Below, one piece after another: positions 30,726 to 37,030 of a DNA stretch of 64,000 nt (the stretch's first letter is position 1; the number at the start of each line of letters is the position of its first letter). The position numbers and the translations under genes are program-made. Source of the stretch: a virus; the IMG/VR virus record IMGVR_UViG_3300047510_001668, positions 62,001 through 126,000 of that record, one strand, 5' to 3'. Under the pieces are notes generated by a model that was not told the origin of the DNA, ran no database searches, and saw only the letters and a program-made list of their open reading frames with translations.

Positions 30726-30758
30726 TGTGATGTGCATCACAATGTGACCTGGGTCACA
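30726..30758. promoter_or_regulatory. Tandem TGTGA-N6-TCACA palindromes
   Basis: Two perfect CRP-type palindromes, TGTGATGTGCATCACA (30726-30741) and TGTGACCTGGGTCACA (30743-30758), centres 17 bp apart. They lie 78 and 95 bases upstream of the predicted start of promoter B and overlap the stop codon of the 30754 gene. On the minus strand the first also forms a hairpin followed by ACTTTTT, so a terminator role is possible instead. Confidence 0.6.
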
Positions 30759-30957
30759 GCCGAGCGCGCATCTCAGCGATACGGGCCCGGGTCACACGGC
30801 TGGGAGTCAACTGCTCCAGCAGATGTATTTGCTTCAGATAATAGGGACGCCAGGCTAAACGATCCGCCTCGGTCACCTTGTTGCCCGGCGCGTCAGGGCC
30901 ATGATCCCGTAGCCACTCACGCTGCTTACGCTGCTTCGTCGCTGCTGATGTTTTCAC
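30754..30957 (-). CDS. Small basic protein, GTG start (67 aa)
   Basis: A 67-residue Arg/Lys-rich protein (KQRKQREWLRDHGPDAP, C-terminal SRVTRARIAEMRARL). The start is GTG, with AAGGAG six bases before it. It is behind promoter C. A DNA- or RNA-binding role is likely from composition only. Confidence 0.62.
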   Translation of the reverse strand: MKTSAATKQRKQREWLRDHGPDAPGNKVTEADRLAWRPYYLKQIHLLEQLTPSRVTRARIAEMRARL

Positions 30958-30982
30958 AGGGTCTCCTTGTAGTGTGTCCTGG

Positions 30983-31011
30983 AATATACTACCATTTCAG
31001 AGAAAACACAA
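30983..31011 (-). promoter_or_regulatory. Box-controlled early promoter C
   Basis: Minus strand: TTGTGT, 17 bases, TATATT, with TGTAAC boxes at 31021 and 31032. The sequence from the boxes through the -35 is nearly identical to promoter B. Confidence 0.8.
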
Positions 31012-31020
31012 GAATGGAAA

Positions 31021-31039
31021 TGTAACGGAATTGTAACAG
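31021..31039 (-). promoter_or_regulatory. Paired TGTAAC boxes, promoter C
   Basis: TGTAACGG (31021-31028) and TGTAACAG (31032-31039), 11 bp apart and nine bases upstream of the -35. Confidence 0.7.
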
Positions 31040-31042
31040 AAA

Positions 31043-31066
31043 GTTATCAACATTTTTGTTGATAAC
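31043..31066. repeat. Perfect 10-bp inverted repeat with TTTT loop
   Basis: GTTATCAACA and TGTTGATAAC flank TTTT. It lies just beyond the promoter C boxes and has no T-run expected of a terminator in the minus direction. Could be an operator or a replication-associated hairpin. Confidence 0.6.
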
Positions 31067-31079
31067 TCAGAAATTTGAT

Positions 31080-31332
31080 ATGGAAATCGTTGGAATTCCG
31101 TGACGCGCGGGAGTCCCCAGGCCCCAGGACAGCGCACCCAATAGCAAAAAAGCGCTGAGCGCTATTAGCGCTAGCCATCACCACCTCTGAACTCACCCCA
31201 TCTCACGCAATGCGCATGCACGTCACATGGCGCATGCACACACATGACCCGCGATTTTTCTGCTGCTGGCCCGCGAAATTTCCCGCAACCCACCCGTGAA
31301 ACATCCCGCGTTTCCTCCCGCGTTCCTGCCCG
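31080..31332. repeat. Repeat-dense non-coding region (possible origin)
   Basis: About 250 GC-rich bases without a credible gene. It holds three AGCGCT palindromes (31151-31172), two GCGCATGCAC copies (31212-31221, 31230-31239) and at least six CCCGC or CCCGCG motifs between 31248 and 31333. The clustering of short iterated motifs at the border between divergently oriented gene blocks resembles replication origins or protein-binding arrays. Function is inferred only from structure. Confidence 0.5.
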
Positions 31333-31518
31333 CTAGAAATCCCGCCGTTTCATCTCCTGGAACAACTCCAGGGCAGCTTCCATGTCATCATCATTGCGCA
31401 GAGTGGTGGGATCCTGATAGCGTGCACCCATGGGCTTTTTCGGCAGCTTCTTCATCTTTTTCAGTAAAGATTGCAATTCCCGCTCTTGTTTTGATAGCTT
31501 TTTCTTTTCTTTTGTCAT
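31333..31518 (-). CDS. Small lysine-rich protein (61 aa)
   Basis: A 61-residue protein starting MTKEKKKLSKQERELQSLLK, helical and basic at the N-terminus, acidic at the C-terminus (DDDMEAALELFQEMK). The ATG at 31518 has AGGAAACAACT before it. It is the first minus-strand gene to the left of the plus island. Function unknown. Confidence 0.6.
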   Translation of the reverse strand: MTKEKKKLSKQERELQSLLKKMKKLPKKPMGARYQDPTTLRNDDDMEAALELFQEMKRRDF

Positions 31519-31534
31519 AGTTGTTTCCTGATTG

Positions 31535-31542
31535 TATAAATA
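31535..31542 (+). promoter_or_regulatory. Late promoter candidate for the plus island (TATAAATA)
   Basis: Perfect TATAAATA on the plus strand, 69 bases before the first plus ORF (31604). It is also inside the leader of the divergent gene, so it may be fortuitous. Confidence 0.4.
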
Positions 31543-31591
31543 TGGTTGTTTCCTTCTCGTTCTACCACAACTGTTGCTCCTCATCCTCTTG

Positions 31592-31620
31592 TTGACTTTC
31601 TCTATGCGACATGTTATCTT
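31592..31620 (+). promoter_or_regulatory. Sigma-70 type promoter for the plus island
   Basis: Plus strand: TTGACT, 17 bases, TATCTT. It would express the membrane protein, dCMP deaminase and NUMOD3 genes. Confidence 0.65.
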
Positions 31621-31732
31621 TTCTCTTATATATCTCCCTGTACTAGTTCTAGGCATACTGACCATATCTCTGGTGGCAGCTTGCCACACCATCGTCACCT
31701 ACATCTCCTCCATCTGGACACCTAAACCATGA
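31604..31732 (+). CDS. Small membrane peptide (42 aa)
   Basis: A 42-residue ORF with one long hydrophobic helix (FSLIYLPVLVLGILTISLV). Its stop overlaps the next ATG (ATGA). The ATG lies inside the promoter and lacks a ribosome site, so it may be expressed only from the upstream late promoter, or not at all. Confidence 0.4.
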   Translation: MRHVIFSLIYLPVLVLGILTISLVAACHTIVTYISSIWTPKP

Positions 31733-32007
31733 AATTTCTACATTTAAAGCCCATCTCCCTGACCAACACAGCTGAACACCGTATCCATCAAAGAAAATGG
31801 TTGGCCGTGGTGATTCTGGTTGTGGGCGGTCTGTTGCTAGCTTCCAAAGCCCCTGTGCCCATGGCGTTCAGCTATTTTCTGTTGTTTTTTGGACACGCGG
31901 GCATGCTGCATCAGATGTACCTGAAGCGTGATGTGCCATTGTTTCTCATCAACATCATCTGGTGTGGCATTGATGTGCTGGGCATGGTGCGTTGGTGGGG
32001 TCATTGA
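31729..32007 (+). CDS. Membrane protein, three predicted helices (92 aa)
   Basis: A 92-residue protein with hydrophobic helices around residues 23-40, 44-62 and 70-86. A small conserved-looking loop, HQMYLKRDVPLFLINIIW, links the last two. No family recognised. The stop overlaps the dCMP deaminase start (TGATG). Confidence 0.65.
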   Translation: MKFLHLKPISLTNTAEHRIHQRKWLAVVILVVGGLLLASKAPVPMAFSYFLLFFGHAGMLHQMYLKRDVPLFLINIIWCGIDVLGMVRWWGH

Positions 32008-32417
32008 TGCATCAGCTGGACATGAAACTGTGTGTGGATGTCTGCAGAATGCTGGCCAGAAGAAGTCGTGCCACGCGGGCCCAAGTGGGCTCGGTGTTGT
32101 GGCACCCTGGCAAGCGAACCATTGTGAGTCTGGGATACAATGGCACACCTGAAGGGGAGGACAACCTCATGGAAGCTGATGGCAGAACCCTGGACACCGT
32201 GGTGCATGCTGAAGAAAATGTTCTACGCAAAGTCCATTGGTGGACCGCCAGAAAATGCTATTTGTTTGTCACGCATGCGCCATGTCGCCGCTGTGCTCGG
32301 CGTATCATCAGCAAAGGTGTGAAAAAGGTGTACTATCTGGACAATTACGGGGAACCTTCGGGCGTGGCCTTGTTGAGAACCTCGGGTGTCCAGGTGATAC
32401 GATTGTTCAGCCAATGA
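32007..32417 (+). CDS. Deoxycytidylate (dCMP) deaminase-type zinc enzyme
   Basis: A 136-residue cytidine/deoxycytidylate deaminase: VVHAEENVL gives the zinc His and catalytic Glu, and APCRRCAR the two zinc Cys. GYNGTPEGEDN in the middle matches dCMP deaminases (substrate loop G-Y-N-G-x-P). It would make dUMP for the phage ThyX thymidylate synthase. The ATG at 32007 overlaps the upstream stop. Confidence 0.88.
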   Translation: MHQLDMKLCVDVCRMLARRSRATRAQVGSVLWHPGKRTIVSLGYNGTPEGEDNLMEADGRTLDTVVHAEENVLRKVHWWTARKCYLFVTHAPCRRCARRIISKGVKKVYYLDNYGEPSGVALLRTSGVQVIRLFSQ

Positions 32418-32914
32418 TATTTGTCTACTGGACACCTGCTGGGGTGATGCTGTCCGACAAAACCTTCCGGGAACTACAACGATTACACCCCAAGTTGGAG
32501 CTGTTGCGTCAGTTCCGAACCATTCAGGATGCCCGTGTGTACTGTCAGAAGATGCGTTTTCAAGTGGTTCTGGATGAACAGCCAGAATGGACAGGCATCA
32601 CACCTGAAGGAAGAGAAAGAATGCGTGAGAAGAAAAGGGGGGAGAACAATCCCAACGCAGGGGGATTGTCACCTGAACACCGAAGAAAAATCAGTGAAAA
32701 CAAACGAAGAATGTATCAGCGAGATGGCAACCCCATGTGGAACCAAAGACATCGCCCCCGAGCCAGATTGCTGATTGGCATGGCCAACATTCGTCGCCGT
32801 GGCAGACGCTGGGCTGTGGATGACCAGGGGCGTGAACATTTCCTGGTGCCAGGTAGCACGCTGCCCCCGGGGTGGGCCTGGGGGCGCGCTCGGAACGTGA
32901 ATCATCATTTCTGA
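32414..32914 (+). CDS. NUMOD3-containing protein, homing-endonuclease relative
   Basis: A 166-residue basic protein. GENNPNAGGLSPEHRRKISENK is a NUMOD3-type DNA-binding motif found in homing endonucleases. The C-terminus (GREHFLVPGSTLPPGWAWGR) resembles the short repeat that ends such proteins. I see no GIY-YIG or HNH catalytic site, so it may be a degenerate or free-standing DNA-binding derivative. Overlaps the deaminase stop by four bases and the convergent HNH gene by ten. Confidence 0.6.
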   Translation: MIFVYWTPAGVMLSDKTFRELQRLHPKLELLRQFRTIQDARVYCQKMRFQVVLDEQPEWTGITPEGRERMREKKRGENNPNAGGLSPEHRRKISENKRRMYQRDGNPMWNQRHRPRARLLIGMANIRRRGRRWAVDDQGREHFLVPGSTLPPGWAWGRARNVNHHF

Positions 32915-33363
32915 TATTTTCTGTTCACGCTGTCCTGTTCCATCACGGTTTTCACTCCATGACAGAATTTACATAATGTTTGCAGATTGTCAGGATGATT
33001 GTTTTCATGATTGCCATCCTTGTGATCCACATCCATCAAGGTGCGATAGATTTCATTCTTTCTGATGGCAGGCACCTGATGCCAATCCTCATCAGGATGT
33101 AGCATCTGGTGATGCCGTTCAGCCAGTTCTCGAACATCCTGTCCACAACATTCACAGATGTAGGCGCGATGGAAGCTGTAGGGTTTATCCAACACAGCCA
33201 ACCCACCATACTCCTTCAACATGGCACGATGGTCATCACACAACTCCTTGCCTGGACCATCCCAGAGCGTCCTGATGGCGCCACAGAAGGGTACTACACA
33301 GGTGTGTGCCTGGTCCGCCTGAATCATCACCACGGTTTTCATGGTTTCATGTAATTCACGCAT
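32905..33363 (-). CDS. HNH endonuclease
   Basis: A 152-residue protein. The C-terminal domain has V-D-H-K-D-G-N-H-E-N-N, D-N-L-Q-T-L-C and C-H-G-V-K, the HNH motif with a zinc Cys pair (ICECCG and LCKFC). N-terminal Cys-x-His residues may form another zinc site. Typical of free-standing homing or DNA-processing nucleases. The start overlaps the ParB-like gene's stop region. Confidence 0.82.
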   Translation of the reverse strand: MRELHETMKTVVMIQADQAHTCVVPFCGAIRTLWDGPGKELCDDHRAMLKEYGGLAVLDKPYSFHRAYICECCGQDVRELAERHHQMLHPDEDWHQVPAIRKNEIYRTLMDVDHKDGNHENNHPDNLQTLCKFCHGVKTVMEQDSVNRKYQK

Positions 33364-33364
33364 G

Positions 33365-34558
33365 TTACACCAGATGATGAGTGTTGGGCCAGAACCCACT
33401 GGCCTTGGTTCTGGCAAAGCTCTTCATGGTGGCAAGGCTGGGTAATGACACCTTCAGATTGGCAGCACGAAGTGACTCCGTGAACAGCACCACGCTCATC
33501 AGGTAGTAATCAGTGCTCCAGGTGGTTCTCATGTGCTCGGACACATCTTCATCCGTGTCCACCCAATCATGGACAGCATCCTTGCACTTCACATACAAAC
33601 TGTCTGGGAAACTGCTCCACTTGGTGCCATGCTTCACGAAATCATGGTTGAACACCTCGCTGGCCCAATGATACACCTTGCGAACCTCCTGTTCTGTCCA
33701 ATGTGCGGTGTTGTCAATGGCATGCAGGCGGAAGAATTCCATCAGGATGTCCTGTTCATGCACCGTGATGGCACGCTTCTTCGCCACGCCTGAATGTTTC
33801 ATGTATTCAGCAAAACGAATCAACACATCCTCGGACTCGGTTTTCCATTCCGAGAAACGAGTCAAGGCACCTGGGAGATGTCTATCCATTTTGAATTCCT
33901 GTGTGAAGAACATATCATGTGCCTCCACCACATTCTGTATCAAGGCATGCTTCTTGGCATCCGAGCTGGTGTCATGATTGATACGATGATTGATGACATA
34001 CAACCGATGCCAATCCGCCTCGGAAATCTTTTGAGCATTATTGTTGATGCTTAGAAACAGAGTGCGAACCTGGTCGCTTCCCAGGTCCTCCAGCTTGCCT
34101 GAGAACGTGGCCACAGGCACCTGTTGGGTGTCTGGCAACTGAAACACCTGTGTGTAAATCACCCACAAAGAAATCACGGTGTGCTGACCATCCACCACCA
34201 CGTACTTCTGGTGCGTGTCGCTCCAGAACACACGTGCAGGCTGCACCTGCAGGCTGTCAAAGTTCATGAGAATTCTGGAAACATGGCTGAGATCCAGCTC
34301 TCGCTGAAGATGTCCCAGAAACATCAATTCATTCAGGGAAACACTTTTCGCCTGAACCATGTTCATGCTGTTCAGGGAGGTGATGTGGTGGCCAGCGGCT
34401 TTCACAGTTTCACGGAGCCAGAGCTGGGATTGAGCGGGGGAAAATGTTTCCTGCACCGCTTCTGTCAGGCGCTCCTCACAGGTTTGAGGATGCATGGCGT
34501 CAATGTACGCCTTGGTGAGCTTCTCATTCTTTTGAGAAGCATACAACGGGTTCTTCAT
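33365..34558 (-). CDS. ParB/sulfiredoxin-like protein (DGQHT family)
   Basis: A 397-residue protein. Residues about 105-150 form a ParB-like fold: RVFWSDTHQKYVVVDGQHTVISLW, then QQVPVATFSG. This nucleotide-binding module is found in ParB and in phage DNA-modifying and DGQHR-type proteins. The C-terminal 250 residues are helical without a known domain. Paired with an HNH nuclease. It may act in partition-like DNA handling, a modification system, or host takeover; none can be chosen. Confidence 0.65.
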   Translation of the reverse strand: MKNPLYASQKNEKLTKAYIDAMHPQTCEERLTEAVQETFSPAQSQLWLRETVKAAGHHITSLNSMNMVQAKSVSLNELMFLGHLQRELDLSHVSRILMNFDSLQVQPARVFWSDTHQKYVVVDGQHTVISLWVIYTQVFQLPDTQQVPVATFSGKLEDLGSDQVRTLFLSINNNAQKISEADWHRLYVINHRINHDTSSDAKKHALIQNVVEAHDMFFTQEFKMDRHLPGALTRFSEWKTESEDVLIRFAEYMKHSGVAKKRAITVHEQDILMEFFRLHAIDNTAHWTEQEVRKVYHWASEVFNHDFVKHGTKWSSFPDSLYVKCKDAVHDWVDTDEDVSEHMRTTWSTDYYLMSVVLFTESLRAANLKVSLPSLATMKSFARTKASGFWPNTHHLV

Positions 34559-34631
34559 ATGTATTCTCCTTCTTACTCCTGATTATGGCTCAGGCGAGTG
34601 CCACACATGTTATGGTAGTCATGGTCTACTT

Positions 34632-34647
34632 GACCTCACATGAGGTC
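34632..34647. promoter_or_regulatory. Operator-like palindrome in the ParB-like gene leader
   Basis: GACCTCA-CA-TGAGGTC, a perfect seven-base-arm palindrome between the promoter at 34656 and the gene start at 34558, close to the predicted transcription start. A plausible autoregulatory site. Confidence 0.5.
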
Positions 34648-34655
34648 CATTCTGG

Positions 34656-34684
34656 AGTATACACACATCTCAACAACATGTCAA
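34656..34684 (-). promoter_or_regulatory. Sigma-70 type promoter for the ParB-like gene
   Basis: Minus strand: TTGACA, 17 bases, TATACT. The leader is about 90 bases. Confidence 0.85.
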
Positions 34685-34700
34685 GCATGTGTTTCACCAT

Positions 34701-34850
34701 TTACTTTTTCAATGATTCCTTTTGTGCTTTTCGACATTTCATGCAATAGCTGTTTTCCTTTTTCAACAGCTTCTGACACCAGAAACTCAGGCACTTGTAT
34801 TTGGAATTCATGCATCCAGGTGAACGTTCCGGCTTCCAGGCCCAGCTCAT
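34701..34850 (-). CDS. Small Cys-rich basic protein (49 aa)
   Basis: A 49-residue protein with a GGAGTACACCTC ribosome site and an ATGA overlap with the upstream stop. It has Cys residues at positions 13, 20, 25, 36 and 39 (ending C-M-K-C), suggesting a zinc knuckle, and many Lys. A longer frame on the same strand exists but lacks these signals. Confidence 0.6.
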   Translation of the reverse strand: MSWAWKPERSPGCMNSKYKCLSFWCQKLLKKENSYCMKCRKAQKESLKK

Positions 34851-35029
34851 GAGGTGTACTCCTTGATTCGGCGTTGAAATTCTCGGTCACGCTTGTGAGC
34901 ACCATTTCGATTAGGTTCCACCATTCGCAGATGGTCAGTCAAACCACCCACAGCGTCACCATTCTTTCGAATAGGCTCCCAGCTCTGAAACTCCTCGTAC
35001 TCCTCGTCCAGATAGTCCCACTTGCTCAT
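34847..35029 (-). CDS. Small charged protein (60 aa)
   Basis: A 60-residue protein: acidic N-terminus (YLDEEYEEFQSWEP), basic C-terminus (RDREFQRRIKEY). The ATG at 35029 has AAGGTG upstream and overlaps the stop of the 27-residue peptide. Function unknown. Confidence 0.6.
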   Translation of the reverse strand: MSKWDYLDEEYEEFQSWEPIRKNGDAVGGLTDHLRMVEPNRNGAHKRDREFQRRIKEYTS

Positions 35030-35109
35030 TGAATCACCTTGTCTAGGATGAATATGATAACCACAGAAATCAGAAACATCTTGGCACCAAACCATACAGG
35101 CCATGTCAT
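35026..35109 (-). CDS. Tiny membrane peptide (27 aa)
   Basis: A 27-residue ORF, MTWPVWFGAK then FLISVVIIFILD, one transmembrane helix. Start and stop overlap the neighbouring small genes by four bases (ATGA). Too small to identify. Confidence 0.5.
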   Translation of the reverse strand: MTWPVWFGAKMFLISVVIIFILDKVIQ

Positions 35110-35228
35110 GAAATGTCTCGCTCCTCATCTTTCTTGATGAGATAGTAGCTGATTTGAGCATACAATGCACTAAACAATACAAAGATTGCGCCCACACAGA
35201 CCAGAACAACACCAATCTTGAATAGCAT
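35106..35228 (-). CDS. Tiny membrane peptide (40 aa)
   Basis: A 40-residue ORF with one transmembrane helix (IGVVLVCVGAIFVLFSALY) and a charged tail (KKDEERD). Stop overlaps the next start (ATGA); its own start follows the preceding stop by one base. Confidence 0.52.
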   Translation of the reverse strand: MLFKIGVVLVCVGAIFVLFSALYAQISYYLIKKDEERDIS

Positions 35229-35229
35229 A

Positions 35230-35331
35230 TCAGACCCGCTTCCAAATCAAGTAAATCATGATGGTGAATCCAATGGCAGCGGACACCCACCCTGCGTTCC
35301 CACGGCTCAACCAAACACCAATGGCTTCCAT
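35230..35331 (-). CDS. Tiny membrane peptide (33 aa)
   Basis: A 33-residue ORF with an amphipathic start and one hydrophobic helix (VSAAIGFTIMIYLIW) ending in basic residues. ATGA overlap with the upstream gene. First of three tiny membrane peptides in a row. Confidence 0.52.
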   Translation of the reverse strand: MEAIGVWLSRGNAGWVSAAIGFTIMIYLIWKRV

Positions 35332-35585
35332 CAGAACCCCCAGGTCTTCACAGCCTGACGCATATGCTGTTGCTGTGGCGTGTGAGAAATGGTGACCCAG
35401 GCATCGGCGATGCTCGCCTCCACAATGTCATGAGCATACACACTACCCATCTCCGTGACATAGCCTTCCACTGCTGCCAGGCGAGTGTTACCACGTGCAT
35501 TGTCCACCAGAGTGGCATACCAACCGTTCGCCAGCTTCACACGCGTTCCCTTCTTCAGGTCATTGGTCTTAACCAAGCTCGACAT
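35331..35585 (-). CDS. Conserved small phage protein (84 aa)
   Basis: An 84-residue protein: LVKTNDLKKGTRVKLANGWYATLVDN, an SH3-like beta pattern I know from T4-like phages, then HTPQQQHMRQAVKTWG. The ATG at 35585 has AGGAGACTACAG upstream. Function unknown. Confidence 0.66.
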   Translation of the reverse strand: MSSLVKTNDLKKGTRVKLANGWYATLVDNARGNTRLAAVEGYVTEMGSVYAHDIVEASIADAWVTISHTPQQQHMRQAVKTWGF

Positions 35586-35775
35586 CTGTAGTCTCCTTTT
35601 GTGGATATAAAGTTTCCCAACAATCTCGACACATCTGGCCTGCACCTTCAATGTAATACAATCGTTGCTGAATGTCAAGTGTTTTTGGTGTACCAGTTAA
35701 TTCTTTACAACTAATACACCGCTCATACAACTCCTCCTTGTGTATTTGGCGTTGAATGAACATTCCATCCGTCAT
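35569..35775 (-). CDS. Small zinc-knuckle protein (68 aa)
   Basis: A 68-residue protein with CISC and CRDC pairs about 30 residues apart, a probable zinc ribbon. Overlaps the next gene by 17 bases and the upstream gene by four. Function unknown. Confidence 0.62.
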   Translation of the reverse strand: MTDGMFIQRQIHKEELYERCISCKELTGTPKTLDIQQRLYYIEGAGQMCRDCWETLYPQKETTDVELG

Positions 35776-35975
35776 ACCAAATACCCCGCGGAGTGCTTGC
35801 ACTTTCTCCGATAGGTAAACCCAGGGCAATCGCATACCACTCTCCCATTATTATGAATTTCCACAATGTATTTTCCCACATGCTTCTTCTTCACCTGCGA
35901 CTTCACTTGAACAGGACGAATCCAATCAATGTCATCCAATGTGGTACCCTCAGGAACCACGGTCCAGGTGGGCAT
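35772..35975 (-). CDS. SWIM-type zinc finger protein (67 aa)
   Basis: A 67-residue protein with VCDCPGFTYRRKCKHSAGY: the C-x-C-x(n)-C-x-H pattern of a SWIM domain. It lacks a fused enzyme. SWIM domains bind DNA or proteins in recombination factors. ATGA overlaps on both sides. Confidence 0.7.
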   Translation of the reverse strand: MPTWTVVPEGTTLDDIDWIRPVQVKSQVKKKHVGKYIVEIHNNGRVVCDCPGFTYRRKCKHSAGYLV

Positions 35976-36172
35976 CACAATGGTCTTGCCACCCAACACA
36001 GCAATGGCAGGATTGTGAATGCTGGTGATGCCATCACCTGCTGTCCTTCATAATGAGCCAGCGCCTGAACCTCATAGAAATCATTCTCACACTCAGGCGT
36101 GCAAAACTCCTGATCCTCGTCAATCCATTCACCGCAGATGCAAAGCTTGGGATCCATCAGGTCGGGATTCAT
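35975..36172 (-). CDS. Small Cys-rich protein (65 aa)
   Basis: A 65-residue protein with LCICGEW and FCTPECEN, a four-Cys zinc motif. Start preceded by GAGGATGT. First gene of the operon behind the composite terminator-promoter at 36200. Confidence 0.62.
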   Translation of the reverse strand: MNPDLMDPKLCICGEWIDEDQEFCTPECENDFYEVQALAHYEGQQVMASPAFTILPLLCWVARPL

Positions 36173-36199
36173 ACATCCTCACGTTGAAGTTATACATGA

Positions 36200-36228
36200 A
36201 ATATAACAAAAAAGGGGACCTTTGTCAA
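36200..36228 (-). promoter_or_regulatory. Sigma-70 type promoter, -35 inside a terminator loop
   Basis: Minus strand: TTGACA, 17 bases, TATATT, 28 bases before the ATG at 36172. The TTGACA forms most of the loop of the terminator at 36206-36236. Confidence 0.88.
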
Positions 36229-36236
36229 GTCCCCTT
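36206..36236 (-). terminator. Terminator after the lipase gene
   Basis: Eight-base-pair stem AAGGGGAC / GTCCCCTT with a nine-base loop, followed on the minus strand by TTTTTT. It lies 24 bases beyond the lipase stop. Confidence 0.88.
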
Positions 36237-36259
36237 CTAAGTGCTTGAAAATCAACAAC

Positions 36260-37030
36260 TTACAGTGGTATAGACGCCGCTGTCAAGAAGATGCGATAGT
36301 TATCAGAACTATGGTCTTTGGCATCACCTGTAATAGTGTTGATAAGACTCCGAGGACTTGCCAATCCCAACAACTTTAATGGATTAAAGGTGCGTTCATA
36401 ATTCAATGTGGCAACACCTTTATCATTAATATGATGCATGGTGCCGCAATGATAGAACATAGGAGCAAAAGGAATCTTGGTGACAATATCACCATCATTC
36501 ACCCAACGATGATGTTCAAATGGCAAGGTATTGAAAAAGTTCACAAACTTTCTGTTACCTACCCGAGGACTACCATAGGTGAATAATGCTGTAGGAGTAG
36601 GTGTTAAATCATACGTGGCAAACCGATAGGCCATGATGGTGGCCATGGCAGCACCTAAGCTATGTCCTGTGAACCACACATTCTTTTCTGTTTTCTTCAC
36701 ATCCACACCACGTGTCAGAATGGGAGCCCACACCTTATCCACATAATGATTGAATCCAATATGAATTTTACCTACACGTGCATCCGTCTTGGAAATACTT
36801 AAATCTGCCTTGATGTCGGCAATTTGCTTCACTTCTGTACCACGGCATGCCACAATCATGTCTGTATCATTTTCCAACACAAAGGCGTCAGATCCTTTGT
36901 ATCCATAATACATGACATCATAACCTTTCATTCCAAATACAGTGCGAACAGCTTCAGGTTTGTTGTAGACATAGTTGCTGAGTTGAGCAAAAAATGCACT
37001 TTGTTCGATTAGATTCATCTTTTTTATCAT
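36260..37030 (-). CDS. Class 3 lipase (alpha/beta hydrolase)
   Basis: A 256-residue lipase: IVACRGTE oxyanion region, nucleophile elbow WFTGHSLGAAMATIMA (Ser about 138), TYGSPRVGNRKF, catalytic Asp in WVNDGDIVTKIP and His near MHHIND. Similar to fungal class 3 lipases and phage or bacterial relatives. No signal peptide, so it acts in the cytoplasm or is released at lysis. Might degrade host membrane lipid for membrane disruption or fatty-acid release. Last gene of the 44-36 kb late operon. Confidence 0.85.
   Translation of the reverse strand: MIKKMNLIEQSAFFAQLSNYVYNKPEAVRTVFGMKGYDVMYYGYKGSDAFVLENDTDMIVACRGTEVKQIADIKADLSISKTDARVGKIHIGFNHYVDKVWAPILTRGVDVKKTEKNVWFTGHSLGAAMATIMAYRFATYDLTPTPTALFTYGSPRVGNRKFVNFFNTLPFEHHRWVNDGDIVTKIPFAPMFYHCGTMHHINDKGVATLNYERTFNPLKLLGLASPRSLINTITGDAKDHSSDNYRIFLTAASIPL

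Noticed and set aside
34681-34905. A 74-residue minus-strand frame over the Cys-rich small gene
   Set aside because: It has no ATG with a ribosome site. The 34701-34850 frame has GGAG, an ATGA junction and patterned Cys residues.
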